Assembly: GCF_001620265.1 (NCBI RefSeq)
Contig: NZ_CP012661.1
Span: forward strand, 1,488,001 to 1,552,000
Direction of reading: 5' to 3'
DNA length: 64,000 nucleotides
Source of the DNA: Frigidibacter mobilis
Lineage (GTDB): Bacteria > Pseudomonadota > Alphaproteobacteria > Rhodobacterales > Rhodobacteraceae
This document shows, piece by piece, positions 1 through 9,532 of the stretch (its first letter is position 1; each line of letters begins with the position of its first letter). A model generated the notes under the pieces. The model saw only the letters and a program-made list of their open reading frames with translations. It was not told the DNA's origin and made no database searches. The position numbers and the translations under genes were made by a program.

Positions 1-2005
1 CAACCGGCATCTTGCCGCTTTCCTGTTGGGCAGTACCTGCCTGACGTTTTTCGCCGCGCCCTTGGCCGCGCAAGAGGCCATCCAGCTCGATACCATCGTG
101 GTCCTTGGCTACAACGAAGACGGCACGCCGATCTTCGCGGGCGAGAACACCACCAGCCTTGATGCAGAAGACCTGCAATCAGGCGTCGGCGTCACCGATG
201 TGAACGGCATCCTGCGCCGCCAGACCTCTGTCTTCACTCAGGTGGATCCGGGCAACCCGGGCATCGCCGTCAACCTGCGCGGCTTCGAAGGTTCGGGCCG
301 GGTGGCCATGTCGGTCGACGGGGTGCCGCAGCAGTTCCGCCTGACCGGCCATGCCGCGCAAAGCGCCGCCTTCGTCGATGAAAACTTCCTGAACGGGGTC
401 GAGATCGTCCGCGGCGCCGTCACCACCACCGGCGGCACCGGCATTGCCGGCTCGGTCAACTTCTCGACCATCGACGCCGCGGATGTGGTGCGCGAGGGCC
501 AGACATTCGGCGGCGTCTCGAAGCTGACCTATGGCGACAATGGCGAGAACGCCTCGGGCATGGCGGCCATCGCCTACCGCGACGACCGCTTCGACATGCT
601 GCTGGGCTACAGCCGCCACACCTCCGACGATTATGAGGATGGCGACGGCAAGACCGTGGCCAATACCGATGAAGACATCGTCTCGGGCCTGTTCAAGCTG
701 GGCTACAACATCGACGACAGCCAGCGCATCACCTTCATGGCCTCGCGCTATGACGCCGATTTCTACGCCACCAGCTATTTCCAGGAGCTGACCAGCGACA
801 TCTACAAGCTGGGCTACAGTTATGACGCGGGTGACAACCTGATCGACCTGCGGGCGAACCTCTACCGGGCCAAGACAGAGACCGAATGGGTCCGCGGCAC
901 CGGCTCCTATGTCGGGCGGACCATGTCGACCGAGACCACTGGCCTTGATGTCACCAACGTCTCGCGCTTTGCCTTCGGCAACTGGTCGCTGACCAGCGTC
1001 AACGGCTTCGAGGTGTCGCAGGACGATCTGGGCGGCAAGACGGGCGGGGTCAACCCGACCGATGGCACGGCGGACCGTGCCTCGATCTTCTCCGAGAACG
1101 TCTTTGTCAACGGCAACTGGGAGCTGACGGCCGGCCTGCGCGCCAACCAGTACAAGCTGGACGGCGAGATTGACTACACGTTGAGCGGCGTGGTCTCGCA
1201 GAGCGATATCGACATCAAGAACACCTCGCTCGATCCCAAGCTGACGGTGGCCTACCGCGTCACCGACTGGCTTCAGCCCTATGCGACCGTCTCGCGCACC
1301 ATGCGCTCGCCGACCTTACAGGAAACCATGCTCGGCGGCACCCATCCGGGCGGTGGCACCAGCATGATCGCCAACCCGGAACTGGAAGCGGAGACCTCGA
1401 CGGGCTACGAGATCGGCTTCAACCTCGACAGCCGTGATCTGTTTGCAAGCGGCGACCGTCTGAGCGGCCGGGTGAACTACTACCGGATGGACGTCGACGA
1501 CTATGTCATCGCGGCCTTCGGGTTCGAGAATGCCTTTGGTCAGGTCGGCACGGCATTCGCCAATGTCGATGGAACTTCTGAAACCAGCGGTGTCGAGGTG
1601 GAGCTGGCCTATTCCTATCGGCAGCTCGATCTGGGCCTGTCCTACACCAAGAACGACAGCGACATCCCCAGCCAGGTACCCGGCCTCGGCGCCGGGCAGT
1701 ATCTGCCGGACTCGACGCTCTCGGCCAGCATCGCCGGGCGCTTCCTGCAAGACCGCATGACCCTGGGGGCCGAATACAGCTTCGTTTCGGGTGGTCTTTA
1801 TACCGGACTCTACCAGCAGGTGCCTGTCCAGCGCGACGACAGCTATGAGCTGGTCGACCTCTTCGCCAGCTACAAGCTGAACGACACCGTGCAGTTGAAC
1901 GCCAAGATCGAGAACGCCTTCGACACCGATTACGTGCCGTGGCTGTCCTCGGGCGAAAAGGGGCAGGGCCGCACGCTCTATGTCGGCACCAGCCTGCAAT
2001 TCTGA
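1..2005 (+). CDS. hmuR: TonB-dependent haem receptor HmuR (5' partial)
   Basis: Outer-membrane beta-barrel that takes up haem with energy from TonB. The reading frame is already open at base 2 and encodes the hydrophobic part of a signal peptide ending LAAQ, so the true start lies upstream of the window. A plug domain follows (about residues 35-150; GFEGSGRVAMSVDGVPQQ, then FLNGVEIVRGA), then the barrel, ending in the aromatic residue (LQF) typical of outer-membrane proteins. The segment RSPTLQETMLGG followed by ANPEL matches the FRAP/NPNL signature of haem receptors in degenerate form. hmuS follows after 59 bases and hmuTUV after that, which supports haem rather than siderophore as substrate. 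Iron (Fur/RirA) control is expected, but the promoter is outside the window. Confidence 0.88.
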   Translation, partial: NRHLAAFLLGSTCLTFFAAPLAAQEAIQLDTIVVLGYNEDGTPIFAGENTTSLDAEDLQSGVGVTDVNGILRRQTSVFTQVDPGNPGIAVNLRGFEGSGRVAMSVDGVPQQFRLTGHAAQSAAFVDENFLNGVEIVRGAVTTTGGTGIAGSVNFSTIDAADVVREGQTFGGVSKLTYGDNGENASGMAAIAYRDDRFDMLLGYSRHTSDDYEDGDGKTVANTDEDIVSGLFKLGYNIDDSQRITFMASRYDADFYATSYFQELTSDIYKLGYSYDAGDNLIDLRANLYRAKTETEWVRGTGSYVGRTMSTETTGLDVTNVSRFAFGNWSLTSVNGFEVSQDDLGGKTGGVNPTDGTADRASIFSENVFVNGNWELTAGLRANQYKLDGEIDYTLSGVVSQSDIDIKNTSLDPKLTVAYRVTDWLQPYATVSRTMRSPTLQETMLGGTHPGGGTSMIANPELEAETSTGYEIGFNLDSRDLFASGDRLSGRVNYYRMDVDDYVIAAFGFENAFGQVGTAFANVDGTSETSGVEVELAYSYRQLDLGLSYTKNDSDIPSQVPGLGAGQYLPDSTLSASIAGRFLQDRMTLGAEYSFVSGGLYTGLYQQVPVQRDDSYELVDLFASYKLNDTVQLNAKIENAFDTDYVPWLSSGEKGQGRTLYVGTSLQF

Positions 2006-2064
2006 TTCCTGTTCCGGGGAGGGCCGCGCTGGCCCTCCCTCACCCCTGCCTGAAAGGAACCGCC

Positions 2065-3108
2065 ATGAGCGCGCCTAGCCCCGAACAGATCCGTGCCGCC
2101 CGGGCGGCAGAGCCGAAGATGCGCGCCCGTGATCTGGCGCAGAGCCTTGGCATTGCCGAGGCCGATATCTGTGCCGCGCTGGTCGGAACCGAGGCGACGC
2201 GGATCGCGGCGCATCCCGATGGGCTCATGCCGAGGCTGACAGCCTTTGGTCCGCTGATGGCGCTGACCCGCAACGACAGCTGCGTGATCGAGAAGGTCGG
2301 CGTCTATGACGATTACCGCCCCGGCCCCCATGCGGCGCTGATGGTGAATGACACCATCGACCTGCGGATCTTCCCCGGGCACTGGGTGCACGCCTTTGCG
2401 ATGGACGAGGCGGGGCCGAACGGCCCGCGCCGGTCGGTGCAGGTGTTCGACGCGGCGGGCGATGCCGTCCACAAGATCTATCTGCGCGAGGGCAGCGATG
2501 CCGCGCAGTGGGAACCCTTCGTCGCGGCGCTGCGGCTGGAGGATCAGGGCCAGGTGCTGGCGCTGCAGTCGCGCACCCCGCCCGAGGTTGCCAAGGCCAA
2601 TCCTGACCGCGCCGAAGAGCTGCGGCAGGGCTGGGACGACATGACCGACACCCACCAGTTCATGCGCCTGACTTCGCGGCTGAAGATGAACCGGCTGGGC
2701 GCCTATCGCATCGCCGGCGCGCCCTATGTGCGGCGCCTGGCGCCGAAATCGGTGGAGACGCTGATGCACGCGGCCGCCGGGTCCGGCGTGCCGCTGATGT
2801 TCTTCGTCGGCAACCGCGGCATGATCGAGATCCATACCGGCCCGATCACCCGCGTGGTCGAGATGGGTCCCTGGATCAACGTGCTGGACCCGGGGTTCGA
2901 TCTGCATCTGCGGATGGATCATATCGCCGAGATCTATGCGGTGGTGAAGAACACCCAGCGGGGCCCGGCGCATTCGGTGGAGTTCTTCGATGCGCAGGGA
3001 ATGCTGATCGCGCAGATCTTCGGCGTGCTGCGCGCCGGCGAGGAGGCGGTGGCAGGCTGGAACGCGCTGGTGGCGGCGCTGCCCGGGCTCGAGCCGGTGG
3101 AGGCATGA
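2065..3108 (+). CDS. hmuS: HmuS/HemS-type haem-degrading or haem-trafficking protein
   Basis: Cytoplasmic protein that receives imported haem and passes on or degrades it to free the iron. The 347 residues are a duplicated HemS fold: an N-terminal half (around FGPLMALTRNDSCVIEKVGVYDDY, with PGHWVHAFAMDE) and a C-terminal half (VPLMFFVGNRGMIEIHTG, then LDPGFDLHLRMDHI). The length is normal for the family. The ATG at 2065 is preceded by TGAAAGGAACC, a usable ribosome site. An in-frame extension to 1939 runs inside hmuR and was rejected. The gene ends in a 4-base ATGA overlap with hmuT, so the two are translationally coupled. Confidence 0.9.
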   Translation: MSAPSPEQIRAARAAEPKMRARDLAQSLGIAEADICAALVGTEATRIAAHPDGLMPRLTAFGPLMALTRNDSCVIEKVGVYDDYRPGPHAALMVNDTIDLRIFPGHWVHAFAMDEAGPNGPRRSVQVFDAAGDAVHKIYLREGSDAAQWEPFVAALRLEDQGQVLALQSRTPPEVAKANPDRAEELRQGWDDMTDTHQFMRLTSRLKMNRLGAYRIAGAPYVRRLAPKSVETLMHAAAGSGVPLMFFVGNRGMIEIHTGPITRVVEMGPWINVLDPGFDLHLRMDHIAEIYAVVKNTQRGPAHSVEFFDAQGMLIAQIFGVLRAGEEAVAGWNALVAALPGLEPVEA

Positions 3109-3953
3109 GGATGTCGCGTCTTCTTCTGGGGGCGGCGCTGGCGCTGCTGCCCTTTGGCGCTGCGGCGCAGGAGCGGGTGCTGGCCATCGGCGGGTCGGTC
3201 ACCGAGATCGTCTATATGCTGGGCGAGCAGCACCGGCTGGTCGGGCGCGATACCACCTCGAGCTATCCGCCCGAGGCCGAGGCGCTGCCCGATGTCGGCT
3301 ACATGCGCCAGCTTTCGCCCGAAGGGGTGCTGTCGGTCTCGCCCGAGCTGATCCTGATGGAGGCGGGCGCCGGCCCGGCCGAGACGCTGGACACGCTCGC
3401 CAGTGCCGGGGTGAAGACGGTGACGGTGCCCGATGAGTTTTCGCCGGCGGGAGTGCTGGCCAAGGTGCGCAGCGTGGCCGAGGCCCTGGGCGTGCCCGAG
3501 AAGGGCGAGGCGCTGGCCGCGGACCTTGATGCGCGGATGCAGGAGACCCTTGCCAAGGTCGCCGCCGAGTCCGGGACCGCGCCGCAGGTGCTGTTCATCC
3601 TGGGCAACAGCGGCGGGCGGCTGATGGGGGCGGGCCGGGATACCGCCGCCGCTGCGATGATCGAGCTGGCGGGCGGCGTCAGCGCTATCGACAGCTTTGC
3701 CGGCTACAAGGCGCTGACCGACGAGGCGATTGCCGTCGCCGCGCCCGATGTGATCCTGGCGATGGAGCGCGGCGAGGGTGCCGGCGCGCATGGGAGCGAC
3801 GAATACATCACGCATCCCGCGCTGGCCCAGACACCGGCAGGGCAGGGCGAGCATGTGGTGCGGATGCCGGGGATGTTCTTGCTGGGCTTTGGCCCGCGCA
3901 CGCCCGAGGCGATTGCCGCGTTGCACGCCGCGCTCTACCCGGACGCGCCCTGA
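3105..3953 (+). CDS. hmuT: Periplasmic haem-binding protein of haem ABC transporter
   Basis: Substrate-binding protein that carries haem from the outer-membrane receptor to the HmuUV importer. It has 282 residues, a signal peptide (LLLGAALALLPFGAAAQ), then the type III binding-protein fold of the BtuF/FepB/HmuT class, starting VLAIGGSVTEIVYMLG. The tyrosine in SSYPPEA sits where HmuT/ShuT-type proteins carry their axial haem ligand; I infer that role from the family. The start overlaps the hmuS stop, and hmuU begins two bases after this stop, so it sits in the middle of a compact operon. Confidence 0.9.
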   Translation: MRMSRLLLGAALALLPFGAAAQERVLAIGGSVTEIVYMLGEQHRLVGRDTTSSYPPEAEALPDVGYMRQLSPEGVLSVSPELILMEAGAGPAETLDTLASAGVKTVTVPDEFSPAGVLAKVRSVAEALGVPEKGEALAADLDARMQETLAKVAAESGTAPQVLFILGNSGGRLMGAGRDTAAAAMIELAGGVSAIDSFAGYKALTDEAIAVAAPDVILAMERGEGAGAHGSDEYITHPALAQTPAGQGEHVVRMPGMFLLGFGPRTPEAIAALHAALYPDAP

Positions 3954-3954
3954 G

Positions 3955-5013
3955 ATGACCACCGTGCCCTTTGCCCCCGCCGTTGCCGCCGTGCGCGCGC
4001 CGCGCCTTGCGGTGCCCGCGGTGACGACCGGCCTTGCGCTGCTGCTGGTGGCAATGGCCTGCCTCAGCCTCAGCATCGGCGCGTCGGGCCTGCTGCCCTG
4101 GGAGCTGTTCACCCGCGACCTGAACCCGGCCGAGCGCGCGATCCTGCTCGACATCCGCCTGCCGCGGCTGCTGCTGGGAATGCTGGTCGGCGCCGCGCTG
4201 GCGGTATCGGGCGCGCTGATGCAGGGCCTGTTCCGCAACCCGCTGGCCGATCCGGGGCTGGTCGGCGTGGGCGCCGGCGCCGGGCTTGGCGCGGTGATCG
4301 CCATCGTGCTGGGGGGGGTGATGCCCGCCGCGATCCGGGCGGTGACGGGGATGTACATGGTCTCGCTCTTCGCCTTCTTCGGGGGGTGGGCGACGACGCT
4401 GATCCTCTACCGCGTTGCCAGCCTGCGCGGCCATACCTCGATTGCGACCATGCTGCTGGCGGGGATCGTGCTGGGGGCGCTGGCGGGGGCGGCGACCGGG
4501 ATCCTGATCTACCTGGCCGATGACAACCAGCTGCGCGACCTGACCTTCTGGGGCCTCGGCTCCTTGGCCGGGGCCAACTGGGTGAAATTCTGGGCCGCCG
4601 CGCCGGTGCTGATTGCCGGGCTGGCTGCGGCGCCGTTCCTGGCGCGCGGGCTGAACGCGATGGCCCTGGGTGAGGCGGTGGCGCGGCATCTGGGCGTGCC
4701 GGTCGAGGCAGTCAAACGCGGCGCGATCCTGGCGGTGGCGGCGATGACCGGCGCCTCGGTCGCGGTGTCGGGCGGCATCGGCTTCGTCGGCATCGTGGTG
4801 CCGCATATCCTGCGCCTGGCCATCGGGCCCGACCACCGCGCCCTGCTGCCCGCTGCCGCGCTCTTTGGCGCGACGCTGCTGATCGGCGCCGACACCTTCT
4901 CGCGCGTCATCGTGGCCCCCGCGGAACTGCCCATCGGCATCATCATGGCGCTGATCGGCGCGCCGGTGTTCCTGTGGATTCTGCTCGCGCGCCGCGCCAC
5001 GATGGAGATCTGA
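3955..5013 (+). CDS. hmuU: Haem ABC transporter permease (FecCD family)
   Basis: Inner-membrane permease of the haem importer, probably a homodimer with about ten helices per subunit. The 352-residue product shows the FecCD/BtuC pattern: LDIRLPRLLLGMLVGAALAVSG, then GALMQGLFRNPLADPGLVG near the N-terminus, and GGIGFVGIVVPHILRL plus LPIGIIMALIGAPVFL near the C-terminus. The start was placed at ATG 3955, two bases after the hmuT stop. The longer open frame to 3778 only shadows hmuT. hmuV follows after three bases. Confidence 0.9.
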   Translation: MTTVPFAPAVAAVRAPRLAVPAVTTGLALLLVAMACLSLSIGASGLLPWELFTRDLNPAERAILLDIRLPRLLLGMLVGAALAVSGALMQGLFRNPLADPGLVGVGAGAGLGAVIAIVLGGVMPAAIRAVTGMYMVSLFAFFGGWATTLILYRVASLRGHTSIATMLLAGIVLGALAGAATGILIYLADDNQLRDLTFWGLGSLAGANWVKFWAAAPVLIAGLAAAPFLARGLNAMALGEAVARHLGVPVEAVKRGAILAVAAMTGASVAVSGGIGFVGIVVPHILRLAIGPDHRALLPAAALFGATLLIGADTFSRVIVAPAELPIGIIMALIGAPVFLWILLARRATMEI

Positions 5014-5016
5014 GCC

Positions 5017-5796
5017 ATGCTTCTGGCAGCCGACCTGGGAGCCAACCTTGGCGGGCGCGATGTCCTGCACGGGGTGGAGTTCGAGGCCCGCCCCGGCCAT
5101 ATCACCGCCATCGTCGGCCCCAACGGATCGGGCAAGACCACGCTGCTGCGTCGGCTGACGCGGGACCTGCCCGGCCCGGGCTCCATCAGCCTCGACGGGG
5201 TCCGGGTGGCGGATCTGTCCGCCCGGCAGCTGGCGCTGCGCCGCGCGGTGCTGCCGCAGGCAACCGCCGTCGGCTTTCCCTTCACGCTGCGCGAGATCGT
5301 GCGGATGGGGCATGAGGCGGGCCATGCCGCGCACCTTCGCGGCATCGTCGAGGCGGCGGTGGAGGAGGTGGGACTTTCGGCCAAGATCGACGGCTTCTTT
5401 CAGGACATGTCGGGCGGCGAGCAGGCGCGGGGGCACCTTGCGCGGGTGCGCGCGCAGGTCTGGCAGGCGCGGCAGCGCGAGTATCCGTGCTGGCTGTTCG
5501 TGGATGAACCCGTCGCCTCCCTGGATATCGGCCACCAACTGCAGGTGATGTCGGTGCTGCGCCGCTTTGCCGATGCGGGTGGCGGCGTTGTCGCGGTGAT
5601 GCACGATCTGAACCTGACCGCGATGCACGCCGACCGCATGGTGCTGATGGCCGAAGGCCGCATCGCGGCCGCTGGACGTCCGGCCGAGGTGATGACCGAT
5701 CCGTTGCTGTCGGGCGCCTATCGCTGCCAGCTGTGCGTGAACACCGCGCCGCCGGGCGGGATCTGGCTGCTGCCGCAGGCGGCGACTCTGGTCTGA
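5017..5796 (+). CDS. hmuV: Haem ABC transporter ATP-binding protein
   Basis: ATPase that powers haem import through HmuU. The 259 residues contain Walker A (GPNGSGKTT, about residue 35), the Q-loop region (LPQATAVGFPFT), the signature SGGEQARGHLARV, and Walker B (CWLFVDEPVASLD), followed by the switch histidine in VMHDLNL. The signature reads SGGEQARGH where most HmuV proteins have SGGEQQRV; this is unusual but leaves the motif core intact. It is the last gene of the hmu operon. Confidence 0.9.
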   Translation: MLLAADLGANLGGRDVLHGVEFEARPGHITAIVGPNGSGKTTLLRRLTRDLPGPGSISLDGVRVADLSARQLALRRAVLPQATAVGFPFTLREIVRMGHEAGHAAHLRGIVEAAVEEVGLSAKIDGFFQDMSGGEQARGHLARVRAQVWQARQREYPCWLFVDEPVASLDIGHQLQVMSVLRRFADAGGGVVAVMHDLNLTAMHADRMVLMAEGRIAAAGRPAEVMTDPLLSGAYRCQLCVNTAPPGGIWLLPQAATLV

Positions 5797-5974
5797 GCCG
5801 CTGCCGTTCAGGCAAGATCTGCTATCCGTACCATCTCTGCGACACCATCTGCCGCTCTTGACGGAGTGGAAACCTTGTGACGATAACCATGTCCTGTTGC
5901 AGAACCGGAACTGGTGGAAAGCCCTTGGCGCAGATGATCTTGAATTGCAGGGCCTTCCCTTGCGCAAAGCCGTG

Positions 5975-7288
5975 ATGAACCGTCTTGCGCGGTTCTTCCG
6001 CCGCCAGTCGCTGCGCAGCTGGATCGCGCTGGCGATGGTCTGTTCCTTGCTGCCGCTGCTGCTGAGCGCGGCAATCGGCTATGCCGTCCACCACCAGACC
6101 ATCGTGAAGCCGTTCCGCGATGTGCTGATCCGCCAGCATGACATCCTGATCCGGCTGGAACGGATCCAGGGGGACTACTGGACGATCACAGAAGCGGTGA
6201 CCGCCTATGTTCTGACCGGAGATCCCGCTCTGCGTGAGACCTTCTACACGGCTCAGGGGCGGGTGGAGGAGCAGTTCGAGCGGCTTGAGGCCACAGCCGT
6301 GCCGCAGCGGGTCGGTGAGGTCCGCGCGGCGTGGCAGGAATGGGCGCAGGCCTCTGCTGACGCCGCCGCTGTGCTGGCGCAGCCCCGAGAAAGCCTTTCG
6401 GGCGCCATCCCTGACTTTCAACACGTCATTGAGGTAGAACAGCAATTTCCAGCCTTGGCCCGCCGGCTCGAGGCCGCTCTGGAGAGGTTGCGGACAGAAA
6501 GCGAGGCCAGCCACGCCGCGGCGCTGGTTGCTTTCCGGCGGCTGGAATATGGCGCGCTCGGGGCCATCCTGATGTCGTTGGGAATGATGGGGATCGGCGC
6601 CTTCATCGTGAACCGCGCCATCGTGCTGAGCGCGGACGAATTGGTGGCGGGCGCAAAACGCTTCGCCTCGGGACATAGTGAAACGCCGGTGCAAATCACG
6701 GTCCCGCCTGAACTGGCCGCCGTAGCCGAGGCTTTCAACAGCATGACCCGGACGATCCAGCTGCAGAAGGAGCAATTGTCGGACTATGCACGGCGCGACA
6801 GTCTGACATCCCTGCTGAACCGGCGCGAGTTCGACGCGGCGCTGGTGAAGCAGATGGATGCGCTGGCCGGGGGCGCGCCCGCCTTCGCCCTGCTGATGGG
6901 CGATGTCGACCATTTCAAGCGGATCAATGACACCAGCGGCCATGTCGAAGGCGACCGGGTTCTGCGCCGGGTGGCGCAGGTGCTGGAGGCGGAGGCCCGG
7001 GCAAGCGACCTTGTCTTCCGGTATGGCGGGGAAGAGTTCGCGCTGATCCTGAAGGATGCCAGCCCCGAGACCGCCATTGCGGTGGCCGAACGCCTGCGGC
7101 AGGCCATCGCCGCGGCGTTCCAGCCCGCAGCGGAGGCAGGGCAAGGCGGGAGGGCTGTCACTCTCAGCTTTGGCATGGCGTTCTGCGACGCAGCCATGCC
7201 GCCCGAAGCGCTGATCCACGCCGCCGATCAGGCGCTCTATGAAGCAAAGGCGAATGGCCGCAACCGGCTGGTGGTGCGCGGAGGCTGA
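5975..7288 (+). CDS. Membrane-bound diguanylate cyclase (periplasmic sensor, HAMP, GGDEF)
   Basis: Predicted to make cyclic di-GMP in response to a periplasmic signal. From ATG 5975 the protein has 437 residues: a first membrane helix (about 13-38, WIALAMVCSLLPLLLSAAIG), a helical periplasmic region of about 145 residues resembling a CHASE3-type sensor, a second helix (LGAILMSLGMMGIGAFIV), a HAMP linker, and a C-terminal GGDEF domain. The active site is GGEEF and the product-inhibition RxxD site lies five residues upstream (RASD), so the enzyme should be active and feedback-regulated. A TTG at 5858 would add 39 residues; the ATG was preferred because it directly precedes the basic anchor of helix one. 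Confidence 0.82.
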   Translation: MNRLARFFRRQSLRSWIALAMVCSLLPLLLSAAIGYAVHHQTIVKPFRDVLIRQHDILIRLERIQGDYWTITEAVTAYVLTGDPALRETFYTAQGRVEEQFERLEATAVPQRVGEVRAAWQEWAQASADAAAVLAQPRESLSGAIPDFQHVIEVEQQFPALARRLEAALERLRTESEASHAAALVAFRRLEYGALGAILMSLGMMGIGAFIVNRAIVLSADELVAGAKRFASGHSETPVQITVPPELAAVAEAFNSMTRTIQLQKEQLSDYARRDSLTSLLNRREFDAALVKQMDALAGGAPAFALLMGDVDHFKRINDTSGHVEGDRVLRRVAQVLEAEARASDLVFRYGGEEFALILKDASPETAIAVAERLRQAIAAAFQPAAEAGQGGRAVTLSFGMAFCDAAMPPEALIHAADQALYEAKANGRNRLVVRGG

Positions 7289-7418
7289 GGACGGGGGCCC
7301 CCTGCCGGGGGGCGGGGCCATGCGGCGCGTTTCCGCCGGAGTCCGGCGGTGAGGCGCTGGCGGCTGAACCGATGCGCGGCGGCATCGTTGGTTCGATGGA
7401 AACCCCGGAGGACCACAG

Positions 7419-7694
7419 ATGCAGTCGATCCCGCTTGTGCTTGTGCTGCTGCTGGCGGCCTGTACCGAATCGGAGCCGGCCGCTTCGGACACCGCCGCGG
7501 GGAACCCGCCCTCCGCCCGCCCGATGGACGAGGTGCCCGCCAAACAGCTCCTTGCAAATGGCGCACGTGAGTATCGCTTTGGGAATGGCTGCGTGATCGT
7601 GTTGCAGGCCCGACAGGCGGTGATGAGTCGAGAAAACGCCGCCTGCGAGCTTTATCAGCGCGATATCGCGCTGCTATATGCTGCGGGGGACTGA
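7419..7694 (+). CDS. Small hypothetical lipoprotein
   Basis: The 91-residue product starts with a lipoprotein signal peptide (LVLVLLLAAC; lipobox LAAC, Cys about residue 15), so a membrane-anchored periplasmic protein is expected. The mature part has a low-complexity Ala/Ser/Pro stretch and then a compact segment (EYRFGNGCVIVLQARQAVM) with two further cysteines that could form a disulfide. I do not recognise a family. It stands alone between two plus-strand genes. Confidence 0.6.
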   Translation: MQSIPLVLVLLLAACTESEPAASDTAAGNPPSARPMDEVPAKQLLANGAREYRFGNGCVIVLQARQAVMSRENAACELYQRDIALLYAAGD

Positions 7695-7925
7695 CGGGAA
7701 AGCCTCCCTGCTACGCAAGGCACCGGGCGCGGCGCGGCATCGGCACCCCCTTCGGCTGCGACAGAATGACGTGATTGCCGGCTATGTTCGGGGTCCGGGG
7801 TAGTGTTCGGCATGGGGCGCTGCTAGGCTTCGGGAGTCCGATCCATCCAGTCGGCAGCGCCATGCCCCTCGGCGGCGCCGCCCTGCCAGAGAGCCTGTCG
7901 GATCCGGCCGCTGGATGGTGTTGAA

Positions 7926-9140
7926 ATGAGCGACGTGAACCAGGATTGCGTGATCGCGGGGGGCGGACCTGCGGGGATGATGGCAGCCCTGCTGCTGGCC
8001 TGGGGCGGTGTGCGCGTGACCGTTCTTGAACAGCACCCGGATTTTCTGCGCGATTTCCGCGGCGATACCATCCATCCCTCGACCCTGCAGCTGATGGCGG
8101 AACTGGGCTGGCTGGAGGAGTTCCTGCGCCTGCCGCACCAGAAGGCGCCCGATCTGCATGCCGAGATCGCGGGGCGCCAGGTCACCATCGCCGATTTCAG
8201 CCGCCTGCCTCTGGCCTGCCGCTACATTGCCTTCATGCCGCAATGGGATTTCCTGAACTTCCTGGCGATGAAGGGCCGCGATATCCCCGGTTTCACCCTG
8301 CTGATGGGCCATCGCATCACGCAGCTCCTGCGCGAGGATGGCCGGGTCGCGGGGCTTTCATGGGAAAACGAGGCGGGCGAGCAGGGCAGGATCCGCGCGC
8401 CGCTGGTGATCGGGGCCGACGGGCGGCATTCGGTGGTGCGTGCCGAGGCGGGGCTGGAGGTGATCGACTTCGGTTCGGCCGTCGATGTGCTCTGGCTGCG
8501 CTTGACGCGCCTGCCCGATGATCCCGCTCCGGCGATGAGCCATGCCGGCCCGCAGCAGGGGCTCGTGCTGATCGACCGGGGCGATTTCTGGCAATGCGGC
8601 TATGTCATCCGCAAGGGCAGCCATGACGACCTGAAGGAGCGCGGTCTTCCCGCCTTCCGCGCTGCGCTGGCCGCGCTGGCGCCGCTGCCGGCGGATCGCT
8701 TTGACGAAGTGGAAAGTTGGGACCAGGTGCATCTGCTGTCGATCCGCATGGACCGGTTGAAGCGCTGGTGGGCGCCCGGGGTGTTGTGCATCGGGGATGC
8801 GGCACATGCCATGTCGCCGGTGGGCGGTTTCGGGGTCAACCTCGCCATCCAGGACGCGGTGGCGGCGGCGAACATCCTGGCGGGGCCGCTCTGCGCGGGG
8901 GTGCTGAGCGATGCCCACCTGGCAAGGGTCGAGGCGCGGCGCCTGTTCCCGACCCGCGCCACGCAGGGGTTGCAGCGGATGATGCGCCGCAAGCGGAACG
9001 ACAAGGGCGAGGCCGCGGCCCGCCCGCCCGGCTTTGTGCGGATGATTGCGCGTGCCCCGGTGCTGTCGCGCCTGATGGGACGGTTGATCGGCATGGGCTT
9101 CCGGCCGGAACACATACCCCGCGACCAAAGGAAGACCTGA
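7926..9140 (+). CDS. FAD-dependent monooxygenase (UbiH/PHBH class)
   Basis: Predicted flavoprotein hydroxylase using FAD and NAD(P)H; the substrate cannot be read from sequence. Of the 404 residues, the N-terminus holds the FAD Rossmann motif (CVIAGGGPAGMMAALLLA), the middle carries the DG motif (VIGADGRHSVVR), and the last third the GD motif (LCIGDAAHAMSPVGGFGVN) contacting the FAD ribityl chain. All three are intact. A DUF3817 membrane protein follows after three bases, so the two are probably co-transcribed. Confidence 0.82.
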   Translation: MSDVNQDCVIAGGGPAGMMAALLLAWGGVRVTVLEQHPDFLRDFRGDTIHPSTLQLMAELGWLEEFLRLPHQKAPDLHAEIAGRQVTIADFSRLPLACRYIAFMPQWDFLNFLAMKGRDIPGFTLLMGHRITQLLREDGRVAGLSWENEAGEQGRIRAPLVIGADGRHSVVRAEAGLEVIDFGSAVDVLWLRLTRLPDDPAPAMSHAGPQQGLVLIDRGDFWQCGYVIRKGSHDDLKERGLPAFRAALAALAPLPADRFDEVESWDQVHLLSIRMDRLKRWWAPGVLCIGDAAHAMSPVGGFGVNLAIQDAVAAANILAGPLCAGVLSDAHLARVEARRLFPTRATQGLQRMMRRKRNDKGEAAARPPGFVRMIARAPVLSRLMGRLIGMGFRPEHIPRDQRKT

Positions 9141-9143
9141 GAC

Positions 9144-9485
9144 ATGAGCGAGACAGACACGACCCCGCGCCCGGGCCTTCCGGCGCGCCTGTTCGATATA
9201 TTCCGGCTGGTCGCGGTGATTGAGGGAGTGACGACGCTCCTGCTGTTCCTCGTCGCCATGCCGGTGAAATACCTGCTCGGCGCTCCAGGCCTGGTCCAGC
9301 TGGCGGGGCCGGTTCATGGCTATGCCTTCCTTGCCTATGCCGCGCTGATGGTTGCCGCACTCTGGGGCAGGGGTTGGGGCGTGGCGGACTGGCTGCGCAC
9401 CTTCGGAGCCTCTCTGGTTCCCTTCGGCACGTTTCTCAACGATCCATTCCTCAAACGCCGCCGCGCGGCAGACGGCAGGGCCTGA
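9144..9485 (+). CDS. DUF3817 family integral membrane protein
   Basis: A 113-residue protein with about three membrane helices (LVAVIEGVTTLLLFLVAMP, YAFLAYAALMVAALW, and a weaker C-terminal one). The arrangement IFRLVAVIEGVTTLLL followed by a conserved HGYAFLAY segment is the DUF3817 (YdzA-like) pattern. The function is unknown. It lies three bases after the FAD monooxygenase and is followed by a strong hairpin at 9495-9526. Confidence 0.75.
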   Translation: MSETDTTPRPGLPARLFDIFRLVAVIEGVTTLLLFLVAMPVKYLLGAPGLVQLAGPVHGYAFLAYAALMVAALWGRGWGVADWLRTFGASLVPFGTFLNDPFLKRRRAADGRA

Positions 9486-9494
9486 CCGGAACCG

Positions 9495-9526
9495 GCCCGG
9501 GCAAGGGCTTGTGGCCTTGCCCGGGC
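9495..9526. terminator. Bidirectional hairpin terminator between convergent genes
   Basis: A perfect 12-base stem (GCCCGGGCAAGG at 9495-9506 paired with 9515-9526) with an 8-base loop sits in the 47 bases between the convergent DUF3817 gene and the TRAP permease. It is followed by GGCCTTTC on the plus strand and can end transcription from both sides. Confidence 0.75.
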
Positions 9527-9532
9527 GGCCTT